Assembly: GCF_021130785.1 (NCBI RefSeq)
Contig: NC_060215.1
Location: forward strand, 122,426,001 to 122,490,000
Length of the DNA: 64,000 bases
DNA from: Homalodisca vitripennis
Taxonomy: Eukaryota > Arthropoda > Insecta > Hemiptera > Cicadellidae
Direction: 5' to 3'
Position numbers and translations under genes: made by a program. The notes beneath the pieces were generated by a model. The model was given only the letters and a program-made list of their open reading frames with translations. It ran no database searches and was not told the DNA's origin. Shown here in pieces: positions 1-11,495 of the stretch. The first letter of the stretch is position 1; every line of letters starts with the position of its first letter.

Positions 1-1037
1 GCATACTTAATATTTCCTAAACCGTTCAGTTAAAAGAATATTCTTACCAATATATATAATTTTAATTTTATCATATGAATAAGCTAATATTGCTACTATA
101 ACAATTACTATAATTTTAAACTATAAATGTAAACAATTAGAAATTATTTGTTAAGTTCAACATGTGGTTGTGCTGCCATAAAAAGTTTTACATAGAAAAG
201 TAGGTTATATTTAACAACCTTAAAAAATGGTTTTTAATTTTAAAGTTAACTTATTTTTACATTAATGATCGATTCTACTGACCAGAATTAAATATAAATT
301 TTTTATACTGTTAGCTGTACATAATAAAAACAAATGGGTTTTAATTTCAAATGTAACACGTTTTTATATTTATGGTACGATTCTGCCAAGCCTAATTAAA
401 CAAGAATCAATGGAATTACTAGTTACACGTAATAAGATTGTTTTATCCTGATGCTAGAGGTGCCTGTTTATACTTCGTATAGATTAAAACATCGAAATTA
501 TGTTACATGTGTTGGTCTTACTTTCATGGAGTAAAATCGGTAGAAAAATGCAGTTATACAGGGAATTATTTAAGGACGTGATAGAAAGTAATAAAAGACT
601 TACCAATCAGTCCAACAAAGTAACTTACTCACATATTACTATGGAACACAGCAAAACTTGTACTCTGTTTATTTATAAAGTTTCTGCGAACTAATTCTGT
701 GATTTATCGTTTGTATTTTGCTATCCATGGGTTAAATTTTTGTTTTTATATCTAAATTTAACCTTTTGCACTACTCAATTAACCGAGTTGCAGTTCGAGT
801 CCTTTCTTAGGCAAACACACGAAAACAAGCGTTTTTATCAATAGTTCTCGCACAAACGGACAGAAAAACATACATACAGGTAGAGAACGACACGTTTTAA
901 GATCTGTATGGGACGGCATGTTTAGGTAAGCTGTAGTACGGAATGAGGCTTTTTATTCTAATTAATTTTAAGATTTTCATTGGAAAATGAGCCAACCACC
1001 ATTACACCTTTCTTTATTTCTACAAGAAACTTGGATG

Positions 1038-1069
<32 letters not shown>

Positions 1070-1079
1070 ATATATATAT
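1038..1079. repeat. (TA)n microsatellite
   Basis: About 42 bp of alternating TA with one register slip in the middle. Several similar tracts occur in the window. Confidence 0.95.
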
Positions 1080-1794
1080 TTGAGTTCATGTAACCGTAGG
1101 GTTTCTCGTCTTATATATTTATAGATATACAAATACTTAATTTTAGAAGGTGAACTTTTTATTATTTAATATGCTGACATGTGCCGCAGGATAAGATTCG
1201 AATTTGGAATATTTCGCTCTTTCAATACCAGCTGTTCTATCAAATTATATAGCTTGTACTACAGATTTTTTCATATAATACACTGGTATTGGGATTGAGT
1301 TTCTATGAAATCCTTTCGCAAAAACGCTTAAACATTAAAATTCTTTAGAAGGAGATTTGTAATAGATCTGTTATATTTTTCATATCCTTAGAAGACGGAG
1401 TGTCTAGGGTAAAGCAAATCAAGCTTGTAGCATGTATTAATTAAATAAATAAAGGGTATTTATTCGATCGTAAATAGTGATATCTTATTAAAACATAGTA
1501 ATGCAATATTTAGTATTTGAACAGACCCATTACCGTCCCTATCATTCCATGAAGATATTTGTATACACTGCTAAGACTTCAAAGGATTCAAGCCAGCCCA
1601 TGTATGCTTTCATAGGCGGTGTCTCTAATCAGTGTATATCGATAGGTTCCATTCAAAGTACAGTATTCGACAGTACTCTCTGAATACAGGATCTAACTTG
1701 TGTAGAGTATTTGCATATCACTTTGGAATATAAACTACAAACATATTTACTTCTATCACCCTCTAAATAGTTGTGAACCAAAATTAAAAAATAA

Positions 1795-1905
1795 TTTCAG
1801 CCTGTCTATTCACACGATATCTCGAAAACTAACTGACCATTAACTTGAAATTTTGGTTTTAGCTCGTAGCAATCCATGCAATTTGGCTGTGCGTTAGCGA
1901 ACATT
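1795..1905 (+). repeat. Dispersed repeat copy A (CTGTC/GATATC family)
   Basis: Has the recurring order seen elsewhere in the window: a CTGTC word, then cacgatatctcgaaaac, then acttgaaattttgg. The same order occurs at 29275, 33720, 37955 and 38170 on + and near 50540, 51420, 52345 and 52700 on -. No coding potential; origin unknown. Confidence 0.5.
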
Positions 1906-2225
1906 TTATTACTGGTGTTATAGCTAAACATGTTAACAACAAAAGTAATAGAAAAAAAAGATGTTATAGCAAATTAATTACAATCATGTGATATTTTAAT
2001 ATCAATAAACTGTATCAGTTGTATCAGTTAAATAGTAAATAATAATAAAGTTAGATTATGGTTTATATTCTATGGAGTTTTATTAAGCGTTAGCAAAGCT
2101 TATATAACTCAGGGTAATAATTCGAGATTGAAGTTATCTATACTCTTTTGTTTTAGATATATACAAACAAAAAAAGATAATAAAGTGGATATACAGGGTG
2201 AGTGGCTCTTGGTGTGACAAAATGT

Positions 2226-2236
2226 TTTGGGTTATA
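2226..2236. repeat. LINE target-site duplication, left copy
   Basis: The 11 bases tttgggttata occur here and again at 7052-7062, directly bordering the LINE. The intact right TIR of element 1 has this stretch only once, which proves duplication on insertion. Confidence 0.9.
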
Positions 2237-2836
2237 TGAAAGAATGAATGAAATGAATGAAAAAGTGTTTTTTTTTTTTTTTTGACCAAAATATATAATA
2301 CAATACATACAATAAAAAAACACTACATCTACAATGGTTTGAATGCCGTCTGTAGTGGTTAGCAGGAATGATAACTGTACTAATCTAAGAATAACAAAAG
2401 TCAAGTTAAATGGCAATAATAATTTAAAATTATAAATCAACACGCTGGGACACTTTTCCAAAAACTGAATAAGGCTAACTTAAAATTATTTAATTTCTCA
2501 ATTTTAAACTAATCACAACTTTTTTCAATAGAACAGCACACACACATACACGCATACACATTTTATACACATATAACACCTTAAACTCAGAAAAATTAAA
2601 ACAAAATTACATTATAAATGGAAGAAAAAACAAGGTGATGACTGAAATATACAAATGTTGCAATTAAAATATTTTCCCCTTTTCCTACCATAAAATCGAC
2701 CCTAAAAATTGAATTTCTGGATTAATTGCCATCTATACTTCCACGCGGTGCTCATGAAACCCCCCAAAACCCGCCAATTCCTACCGTTTAAATAATGTAT
2801 ATATTCATTTTTGTTTAATGTTGATTTACCAAAATA

Positions 2837-5800
2837 TTATTTTCTTATTTCCCTCAAAATTGGACACACTGATACGAAGTGGAAGACGGATTCAGCTTCA
2901 TTTAAATTGCACAAAGAGCAGTTATAATTAAATTCTGGTATCCATGGTTTGTAATTTAAGTCAACCAGTTCTGCCCTAGCTTTGATAGCCCACGATATTA
3001 TAGGGATAACATAACGATCAGTAAAAACACTCCTGTCACCGAGGGTCAGGTCCAAGGTTAAATACTGTGAGCGGTTGACCGCGGTGCGGGCCCTGCCTTC
3101 GCACTCTGCCCGCCACCGAGCGCTCATTCCAGATACCACCTCTATCAGCTAGTTGCGTAGATTGCCCAAGTTATCGGTCGAGAAATCCACCTCCACTCCA
3201 CACTTTTCACCCAACAATTTCCATTGTTTACACCAATAGATGTTTTTCAAAATTATTTGCTGGGCTAAAATGTAGGGCAAACGGTGGTGTTCTAAATTTA
3301 AAATTTTACAAATATAACCAGAGCTAATTTTTTTAGTGTATGTAACAATCTTTTCAAAATTTGTTTCTAAATATAAATCATAGTTAGGCGTATTATAAGG
3401 TAGACGTAACATTTTTTTTAATAAATGTTCTCTGAACTGATTCTATTGCATCATATTCTGTGAAGCCCCATACCTGAGCACTGTAGCAAATAATGGATCT
3501 AATAATAGAATTGAAGCAGATAATCTTTGCACTCAGAGGAGCTTTATTAGAAAGAATCAAATTTCGCCAAATTGAGTTGATTGCAAATTTAACCATGGTC
3601 AATTTTTCTTGAAAATGCAGTCCCCAAGATAAGGAGCTTGTAAAAAACGTACCCAAGTACTTGTACTTATCGACGACTTTAATTCGTTCTTCTTTTAAAG
3701 TCCAATTGTCGTTAGATTTTAGTTTTCCGCCATTTCTAAAAACCAATATGTTAGACTTAGCTAAATTTATTTTCAAATTCCAAGCTTCGCAATAATGTTC
3801 TAGTCTATTAATCATATGCTGTAGACCTGCAGCAGAAGGCGACATGAGAACAATGTCATCAGCGTACATGAGTGTATTTACCCGTGTACTCCCAAAACTA
3901 CATCCCCCCTCCACTGCTTCGGGCAAATCATTCACAAATAGCGAAAACATTAAGGGACTGAGAATACAGCCTTGCCTTAAGCCTATTTTGGTATCAAAAC
4001 TCTCAGTTATATCTCCTTTGCACCATACATTCGCACTTGTACCATCATAATAATTAGTTAGAACATTTAACATTTTCGTTGAAATACCCATATTCGATAG
4101 TTTAAATTGCAACGCTTTCCTGTCGATGACGTCAAAAGCCGAAGAAAAGTCAATAAAGAAGCAGTATAATTTTCCTTTTTTGTTTGATAGCTGGAGTTTA
4201 ATAATGTTCGAAAGGTTAAATACATTATCAATTGTAGAGTATCCTTTTCTGAACCCCGCCTGATATTCAGTTAACATTTTCTTTTCATTCACCCAATTGT
4301 ATAGCCTATTATTCAACATACTGGTAAATAGTTTACAAATACAATCAATAAAAGACAATCCCCTGTAGTTGTTACTGTCATTTACATCGCCCTTTTTGTA
4401 CAAAGGAAAAACAATAGACTTCTTAAAACTATCGGGTACTACACCCGTATTAAAAATATTATTATAAATTTTCAAAAGTTTGTTTTTCAGACTGATATGA
4501 GAGTTCTTAAAAAACTCATATGGCACTCTGTATAATCCAGGTGCCTTATTATTTTTAGCCTTTTTCAGAACTATTTCCAGCTCATGCAATGAAAAATTAC
4601 AATCGAGAAACTCGTCGGCAATATATGGGCTAGCATAGCTGACGCTTGCAGCTAACAGAGGCGGATTAAGGAGTCTTCTGAAGTGTCCGAGCCACTCGTT
4701 AGGGGACAACTTTCCGATTATCTTCGGTTCTCGATTTTTAAAACTATTGATTGCATTCCAACATGTTTTGGAATCAGATGCATTATACAAATTATATATA
4801 ATATTATCAAGATATAATTTATGTTTATTTTTACACGTTAATTTGTAATTTTTATTTTCTTCTAAATATTTTTGTTTAACTTGTATAGAAATTGACTTTC
4901 TAAATAAATTAAGTAAACGGAATACTTTCTTTCTAGCAGTGAAACATTCATGGTCAAACCAAGGCTGCTTAGCACTGAAAAAAGTACATGTGTTCGGGGT
5001 TTCTTTTAAGTGAGCAGATTTAATAATACATTTTATTATATTGTTTATGTTAAGTTGATTGTCATTGACAAGCTGCACCTGAGCAATTTCCCGACCAACT
5101 TTATCGCGATAATGAATCTCGTCACCTTGTGTCCATTTGAGTTTCGGCAATAACGGTAGGGTTTCGCCCCCCCACTCGCGCCCCTCCCACAGCAACAGGA
5201 GCGTCCACACTGAGGGTTACCTCTATTGGCAAGTGGTCAGAACTAGGGAACGGTACAATTCTGAAATCTTTAATCATATCAAGACAATTAATTGAAGGTG
5301 CCGCGAGGTCTATAACTGAATTCCCCATTGGTCCCACAAAAGTAAATTCCCCATAAGTATCACCCGCAGATCGCCCATTCAAAATAACTAAACCCAAATT
5401 ATCGAATAGTTCTAAACATTTTTTACCTTTGACATTTACTAACCGATCTTTTGAATTTCTACTTTCATTTAAACTGTAGTTAGTCAATCCGAACGTTTCA
5501 TAAATATTAAAATCTTGTTCAGTTCCAATTCGAGCGTTCAAATCTCCCATAATAACTAAATTGCTAATACAATTTGCTTTAAAGAAGGACTCTACATTAC
5601 GAAAAATAGTTTCCCAACCATTAAAGTTTAAATAAAGTGGAAGAATCGATATAATTTTTCTTCCAGTATTGATTTGTACAAAGTTAAGGTGTTCTATTTG
5701 AATATACTGTATTTTTGAATTAAATCTAAATTGAACAAAATAATAAATCCACCACTATAACGACCAACATTAGCTACTCTAGTTGCATAATCAAAGTGAA

Positions 5801-5990
5801 TTCTATAATTTTTTAAAATGGTTTGAGATAAAATCTTTGTCGTGTTCTGTTATGAAAGTTTCCAAAAATATAAATATATCGTAATTTCTAATCATTTCTT
5901 TAAATCGAACATCACTCACCTTATTCTTTAGACCACATACATTAAAAACTAAAATTTTACATTCTTCTGTTGCTCCACCGAATTCATCTG
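2837..5990 (-). pseudogene. LINE ORF2: endonuclease/reverse transcriptase, broken
   Basis: The sense strand reads through an APE-like endonuclease (opening FNVCGLKN near 5900; GDLNAR near 5535; SSDHLP near 5240), then a reverse transcriptase (FFIDFSSAFD near 4140, motif A; GLRQGCILSP near 3970; MYADDIVLMS near 3850, motif C with intact DD), then a C-terminal C-x2-C-x7-H-x4-C knuckle (about 2855-2915). There is no RNase H. It cleaves and copies RNA at the target for LINE transposition. The frame is broken at least five times: shifts near 5815, near 5700, in a seven-C run at 5167-5173 and in an eight-T run at 3412-3419 (+ strand), and an in-frame TAG at 3149-3151. No clear start codon follows ORF1 (stop at 6043), so the start given is approximate. 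Confidence 0.88.
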
Positions 5991-6042
5991 CACTAACGTT
6001 GACCTGCTGCCTCGTCCGGGGTATGGAATTGGCGTGTCCTCC

Positions 6043-7002
6043 TCACTGCCCGCAGCCTGCGTTGTTCGCACTGATGTCACCCTCCGATGTCGGCTGATGT
6101 TGTCGCCCCTGGCTCTCTGTTCTCCCCTTTACTCCTGGTGCGCGAGTTCTAGCTCGAAGTTGCTCCTCTTGCAGTTTTCTCAAGAAGTCGGAGAAGTCAT
6201 GACCCAGCAGTTTGTTGTGTCTCTGGCTCCCGTCATCACGTCCCGCCATCAATCGTCCCTCTTCCCAGGTGAACCGCACACTCTCGATGGTTAGGTGGTC
6301 AAAGGTGAGAGGCATTCTGCGCCGCCCACTGACTCTCTCGACCTCCGCCCGCACAGCAACCAACTTGGCCCGTTTTTCTCGAATTTCTCGAGGAAAATCT
6401 CGGTGGACGACGAATCCTGTGCCCTTTAGTGTTCTCACCGGCGACATTATGTACTCGAGATCCCCGTCGTCCGGTATATGAGCAATAATAGTGCTGAGGT
6501 CTCGGCCTAGCTGATGGGCTCTGTTCACCCATAACCCGTCACCACTCCCCAACGTGTCCGCACAAAACTTCCTGACAACCTGTCTACAATCAGACTTCTG
6601 ATCAAATTTTAGCCCTTTAAAAATTAAATTATTTCGCCTGGACCTTCCCTCTAAGTCTACCAGCTTGTCCGACAAAACCTTACTCTTGGATTTTAACATT
6701 ATCAATTCTCTGTGAAGGGCTTTGTTCTCCTCTTCCAGAGCATTGACCTTATTCGATAAAGCTAAAAGATCATCCTTAGTAGCTAATTTTGACAACTTAG
6801 GGTCCAATAGTTGAGATAGCCCTTCCATCAACTGCTCTTGACTCAGATCACCTACACGACCGGTAGCCATGTCCGCACCTTGTAGGCCTACTGCTTCCTC
6901 CACTGCTCCGGGTGACGAGTGTGAACGCTGTCGCTTGAGTTGACGGCCAGGGGTTTGAGAAAAGAACTCGTTGATTTTCTTCCCAGTCATAGAGCACAAC
7001 AC
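6043..7002 (-). CDS. LINE ORF1 protein (coiled coil plus L1-ORF1-like RRM)
   Basis: An open frame of 319 residues, about 315 if the second Met (codon at 6988-6990, start of MTGKKINEFF) is used. A basic, Ser-rich N-terminus is followed by a heptad-like Leu/Lys/Glu segment (about residues 60-115) that should form a coiled coil. Then comes LEGRSRRNNLIFKGL, the signature opening of the RNA-binding RRM-like domain of L1-type ORF1 proteins (Pfam Transposase_22 group), and a basic C-terminal part. In the known family this protein trimerises and binds the element RNA. It is intact and sits directly upstream of ORF2, so the copy may be fairly recent. Codon use is more GC-rich than the flanks. Confidence 0.85.
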   Translation of the reverse strand: MLCSMTGKKINEFFSQTPGRQLKRQRSHSSPGAVEEAVGLQGADMATGRVGDLSQEQLMEGLSQLLDPKLSKLATKDDLLALSNKVNALEEENKALHRELIMLKSKSKVLSDKLVDLEGRSRRNNLIFKGLKFDQKSDCRQVVRKFCADTLGSGDGLWVNRAHQLGRDLSTIIAHIPDDGDLEYIMSPVRTLKGTGFVVHRDFPREIREKRAKLVAVRAEVERVSGRRRMPLTFDHLTIESVRFTWEEGRLMAGRDDGSQRHNKLLGHDFSDFLRKLQEEQLRARTRAPGVKGRTESQGRQHQPTSEGDISANNAGCGQ

Positions 7003-7051
7003 GCACAGTCACTGCGACACACAAGACACGAGCCTGCCACGACCAAACGAC

Positions 7052-7062
7052 TTTGGGTTATA
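7052..7062. repeat. LINE target-site duplication, right copy
   Basis: The right copy of tttgggttata, matching 2226-2236. After it the left TIR of element 1 resumes with atgcaatgtaaatgtgat, matching the inverted right TIR. Confidence 0.9.
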
Positions 7063-7449
7063 ATGCAATGTAAATGTGATATAATGGTCGTTATAACAAA
7101 ATTTAAATACAAAAATTACGTCTGAAATGAATTATTTTCAGTTTTTCTAAAAAAACCTGTGTTTTTGTACGTAAGTCTGATATTTCTCAGCAACGTATAG
7201 ACATATGTGACCAAACTACATCATTTTTAGATTTTCCGTTAAATTTTCAATTGGGAAAAGTTATGTGTTCAAACAGTAAGAAAAGAAAATTAAGCTTCAG
7301 GTTGATTCAAATGGCAAAGTTGCTAACTTTCAGAAAAACTGAAATATCATTGGACCCCATCTTTTTACCACACCCTGTACACAAGAATGTGTCAAGTGAT
7401 ATTAAAAACTTTTCTATTTAATAGGCTTTAAAATGGTATGCCATATGAC
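7063..7449. repeat. Element 1 left TIR, inner part
   Basis: Continues the TIR begun at 2194-2236 and matches 9071-9448 in inverse orientation with scattered mismatches and small indels. It contains the inward-facing terminus accacaccctgTA (7367-7379), mirrored by TAcagggtgtggt at 9133-9145. Confidence 0.85.
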
Positions 7450-7807
7450 CATAGTTAAGTATTCGGTTACGTACTTTTATCGGTTTGAATATTAAAAAAC
7501 ATGCAAGCTACAAAAAGATTAAAACAGTTTAATAACAACTGTACTTAATTTTTATGTTTTATAAAACTGACTCATAACACAAGGAATTGAAGATTACAAA
7601 AAAGTAAAGCAGTTTAAAATAATTTGTGGATGCTAGTTATAGATTAATGGTAACATCATTTATCAATGTTTTAATTCCTTATCTTATCACTTTCACAAGT
7701 ATTGTACATTCATTCCTTATCTTGTTTTATAAGACCAGTGCCCACATGAATTATTTCTACCTCCAATAAACTATTTTTCTGCTCAATTTAGTCAAGTGTA
7801 GGCTGCC

Positions 7808-8875
7808 ACGGAGTTCACTACTCGAGAATACACTGATATGCACTTTATTTACGGGTTTTGTGATGGAAATGCGCGTGGTGCCCAAAGAGAGTATGAAGCA
7901 TGCTACCCTGATCGCCGACTTCCCAGCCATTCTGTGTTCTCAAGACTCCATCAACGTCTTGTGAAGGGAGGTACAGTTCACAAAAGACCTAACGAAGTAG
8001 GACACATTGTTCATGATGTAGAATTAGATGATGTAGTTCTAAATTCAGTTCGGAATGATCCAGAAGTTAGTAGAAGACAACTTGCTAGAGACGTAGGTGT
8101 ATCACAATGGAAGGTTTTGGACATTTTGCATAAGAATAAGTTCAATGCATACCATTTTACGCCTGTTCAAGGTCTGAAAGTAACTGATTATGCTCCTAGA
8201 GTACAAATCTGTTGTTTGTTGCTAAACAGAGACATAGAGCAGCGTCATTTTTTTCGAAAAATCCTTTGGACTGATGAGTCATTGTTTACAAGAGCAGGAA
8301 TTTTCAATAATTGTCATAATATGCACCACTGGGATCAACAAAACCCACACCGGACAAGGGAACAGTCCTTTCAAACGCGTTTTAGTATTAATGTTTGGTG
8401 TGGAGTCTTAGGCGACTAATTGATTGGCCCTCACATATTTGATGGAACTGTAAATGGAACAAACTACTTAGAGTTTTTGCAACACGACCTACCTAACCTT
8501 TTAGATGGTTTGAATAATGTTGAAAGAGACGAGCTTATATTCCAGCAGGATGGAGTCCCTCCACATTTTAATGCAACAGTACGTCAATGGCTGACTGAAA
8601 ACTATCCCGAATGGATTGGACGTGGGGGAACTGTCGCACGGCCTGCCCGATCTCCCGACCTTACACCTATGGACTTTTTTGTGTGGGGATTTTTTAAGCA
8701 GGAAGTTTATTCCACCCCAGTAAACTCAGAAGAAGAATTACGAGGCAGAATTGGTCTGGCTGCTCAAAGGCTTCGGAATAAACTGTCTTTTAAAATGACC
8801 GTAGGAGCAACGAGAAAGCCAGCAAGAGCTTGTGTGAGAAAAGAAGGTCGCCATTTTGAAAATGAACTGCAATGA
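7808..8875 (+). pseudogene. Element 1 transposase, one premature stop
   Basis: A transposase of about 355 residues. The N-terminus (residues about 8-60, EYTDMHFIYGFCDGNARGA) matches the helix-turn-helix-like domain often annotated DUF4817 in insect transposons; a second HTH-like stretch (VSRRQLARDVGVSQWKV) follows. The catalytic core has D156 (LWTDESLF), D248 (QQDGVPPHF) and D289 (RSPDLTPMDF), giving DD40D. An in-frame TAA at 8417-8419 replaces residue 204, exactly where relatives continue. The related proteins start a few codons upstream of the first ATG (7838); here that position is ACG at 7808, probably a decayed ATG. The product would bind the TIRs and cut at TA, but this copy should be inactive. 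Confidence 0.88.
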
Positions 8876-9070
8876 TTTAACTTTTATTGTTTTGTGTTCA
8901 TGAGGTATTCTAATTTGAATTTACCTTAGTGATAATTGATTAAATTTCCATTATTAAATATCTTTACTAATGCTCAAAAATTATGTTTATTATACCGTCC
9001 AATGACTACTCAGTGTTAACTTTTAACCTATACTGATTTTTTTTTAATGGCAAAACACCTAAATAGTTGG

Positions 9071-9491
9071 TCATATGGTTTTAAAGCCAATTAAATGGAA
9101 AAGTTTTTAATATCACTTGACAAATTCTTGTGTACAGGGTGTGGTAAAAAGATGGGGTTCAATGATATTTCAGTTTTTCTGAAACTTAACAACTTTGCCA
9201 TTTGAATCGATCTGAAGGTTAATTTTCTTTTCTTACCGTTTGAACCGATAACTTTTTGCAATTAAAAATTTTACGGAGAATCTAAAAATGATGTAGTTTG
9301 TTCAAATATATCTATACGTTGCTGAGAAATATCAGATTTACTGACAAATACACGGGTTTTTTATAAAAACTGAATATAATTCATTTCAGACCTAATTTTT
9401 GGAGTTAGACTTTTTTATAACCGCCATTGTATCACATTTACATTGCATTATAACCCAAAAAATTTTGTCACACCAAGAGCCACTCACCCTG
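9071..9491. repeat. Element 1 right TIR
   Basis: About 421 bp, inverted relative to 2194-2236 plus 7063-7449. The outer 357 bp (9135-9491) is bounded by CAGGGTG and CACCCTG with TA on both sides, the form of a complete miniature element. Confidence 0.88.
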
Positions 9492-9515
9492 TATGTTATA
9501 TAGGATATATATATA

Positions 9516-10073
9516 CAGGGTGTTCTGAAAAAAGGTGCCCATAAGTCAGGGCGTGATTCCTCACATCAAAATAAGAAAAAAAGGTCTAATTAACATAGGT
9601 CCGAAAATGCTTAGTTACCAAGTTATACAGGGTGAAAGATTTCGTCTGAATTTCAGTTCCCCTGCTGCAACGAAGCCCTACGGGTATTTGTTGGCTGTTA
9701 ATTAAGATGTACAATTTAGCGTACTTTATGTAAAATGAACTGAAAAATTGAATAAAACCATTTCCAGACCTGTAGCTACAGTAATGTTTAAGATATGTGA
9801 CGAAATACGCGAAACTTGGTCCCGAAAAACAAGTTACATTTAGGTTTGAAGCAGATTTACTATGTTAAATGTACAATAAACACAAAATATTTTTTCACGG
9901 TACTTGTAGAAAATTTAATTTCGAAGAGAAAGATGTAAAATAAGTCTATAATAGACAAACGCAAACTTTAAAAAATTATCCTTAATTACATACAAAACGC
10001 ATGAAAAATAGACAAAATCTGTTAAGCTCTCTACAAATGTAATATTGAAATTAAAACAGCTGTTTTATTAAAA
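9516..10073. repeat. Element 2 left TIR (558 bp)
   Basis: Inverted match of 11496-12053 over the whole length, with no differences in the parts I compared base by base. It ends inside in cagctgttttattaaaa. Confidence 0.92.
9596..9642. promoter_or_regulatory. Subterminal conserved block, element 2 left
   Basis: The block taggtccgaaaatgc...gaaagatttcg begins exactly 80 bp inside the element end. The same block begins at offset 80 in elements 3 (12142) and 4 (14649), and mirrored at 11973, 14484 and 20236. The constant distance between otherwise diverged TIRs suggests a transposase-binding site. This function is inferred. Confidence 0.55.
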
Positions 10074-10203
10074 CAAATTAATGAGTTACTATTATTTTTT
10101 ATCAAGTAAATATTTTTAACAATCATACATTATCATACATAAAAAAGTTATCTGAATTATCATTCAACAAAAAAGTTACACTTGTCCTAAAAAACTAACC
10201 ACG

Positions 10204-11293
10204 TCACAGTAGATGTTCAAAATGTTTCTCCTCATTCAAAATACAAGCATCCAGCCGTCTTCTCATAGATTGCCGAACTCTTTCGAAGATCCCAGGTGTC
10301 TCACGTATCCTTTGAATCCCGTTAACAATCCTTATTCGCAACTCTTCTATGGTATCCACAGGCGAGTCGTAGACAAGCGTCTTTAAATGTCCCCATAAGA
10401 AACAGTCTAGAGGATTGCGGTCAGGTGACCTTGCAGGCCATGCTACTGGGGCTCCTCGACCAATCCATCTGTTTGGATATGCTTCATTTAAAAATTCTTT
10501 TACTTGTAATGTGTAATGAGCTGGAGCTCCATCCTGCATGAACCACATGTTGTTGCGTGTGTATAGTGGCACATCTTCGAGTAACTCATTCAGATTAGTC
10601 GTCAAGAAATGTAAATAATTTTCACCATTGAGCGTATCAGGTAAAAAACTAATAAAAATTGTATCACCCAGAATAGCAGCCCATACGTTTATAGAAAACT
10701 GATATTGGTGACGGTTCTCTGAAATAGCACGTGGATTTTCAATTGCCCACATGTGAGTATTGTGGGTGTTAAGAATAGCCATTCTTGAAAATTTTGCTTC
10801 ATCAGTAAAGATAATGTAATTTAAAAAAATGTGGATTTCTGCACCTTTGGATAAGCCATTGGCATAGCTGAACACGAGGAAAGTAATCTCGAGGCAAAAG
10901 AGCCTGGACCCTTTGATAGTGATAAGAATGCAACTGCTGCTAGTGTAAAATCTTCCAGACAATTGAATTACTAACACCGAAATCCAAGGCTAGTTCTCTA
11001 GTACTTCTTCCAGGATGATTCTCTATTTCGTCCAACACGCCCTCCTCCAATTCAGCTGTACACGTTGTACGTGGCCGTCCTGATCTACCAACTTTTCCAG
11101 ATTTAAAGGTTCCCGTCTCGCTTAGCCTTCTATGAATGGAAGAAAACATTTTATGAGTTGGTAACTGTCTATGAGGAAAATGTTCCTGATAGAGTCGTCT
11201 AGCCTGACGACTGTTGCAATGTGCAAGACCGTACATTAAATGCATGTCTGCCATTTCACCATTAGTGTACATAATATTCATATTACCTGCCAT
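10204..11293 (-). pseudogene. Element 2 transposase, one stop and one frameshift
   Basis: Starts at MAGNMNIMY (ATG at 11291-11293), chosen because element 4 has the matching MEGN start; about 362 residues if read through. The N-terminal HTH-like domain (EMADMHLMYGLAHCNSRQA) and a second HTH (RELALDFGVSNSIVWKIL) precede a core with TDEAKF, QDGAPAHY and RSPDRNPLDC, giving 41 residues between the last two Asp (DD41D). Lesions: TAG at 10940-10942 just after WKILH, and a frame change in a seven-A run (10823-10829, + strand). The bridging stretch translates sensibly, so both are recent. The near-identical TIRs contrast with the broken gene: the copy either moved in trans or was inactivated very recently. 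Confidence 0.9.
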
Positions 11294-11495
11294 GATGAAT
11301 AAGATATTATTAGCTATCAAAAATTAACTTCAACGGCACTCGCACTAACTTGTATTAAAGTACAGATCAACACACGCACTTAATGAGCAATGGAAAAATA
11401 GCTGCTTGTAATGTTTATTTAAATTATTATAAACAATGTTACATTGTTAAAACATATGTTTTAAATAGAAATTATTTTGTTTCTCAAATCAAATA

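Larger units (their letters stand above)
1..2191. other. Non-coding AT-rich flank
   Basis: No ORF here resembles a protein; the two short frames (500-694 and 1501-1683) have no recognisable domain and look like chance. The stretch holds a TA microsatellite and one copy of the dispersed CTGTC/GATATC repeat, both listed separately. It ends at the TA that flanks the first transposon. Confidence 0.6.
2237..7051 (-). mobile_element. Near full-length LINE (non-LTR retrotransposon)
   Basis: A 4,815-bp insertion on the - strand in the left TIR of element 1. In sense order it has a short (about 50 bp) 5' leader, ORF1, ORF2 with endonuclease, reverse transcriptase and a C-terminal zinc knuckle, an AT-rich 3' UTR, and a tail made of an A-run plus irregular CATT repeats at 2237-2262 on the sense 3' side. 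The repeat tail instead of a pure poly-A recalls CR1/L2-like and related clades; I cannot fix the clade by eye. An 11-bp target duplication (tttgggttata) flanks it, as expected for target-primed reverse transcription. Confidence 0.9.
2194..9491 (+). mobile_element. Tc1/mariner-superfamily element 1, interrupted by a LINE
   Basis: The left end begins cagggtgagtggctcttgg just after TA (2192-2193); the right end is its inverted copy, ending ccaagagccactcaccctg just before TA (9492-9493). TA duplication and a D,D,D transposase place it in the Tc1/mariner superfamily. Without the 4.8-kb LINE and its target duplication the element is about 2.47 kb. TIRs are about 420-430 bp, far longer than the roughly 30-bp ends of classical mariner. 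Within each TIR, about 358 bp from the outer end, there is a second opposite-facing terminus (caccctgTA at 7371-7379, TAcagggtg at 9133-9141), so each arm looks like a self-contained 358-bp unit. Confidence 0.9.

Noticed and set aside
788..808. B-box-like gttcgagtcc
   Set aside because: No acceptor, D or anticodon stem forms around it.
6034..6532. Several frames opposite LINE ORF1
   Set aside because: Shadows of the ORF1 coding strand in a GC-richer stretch.
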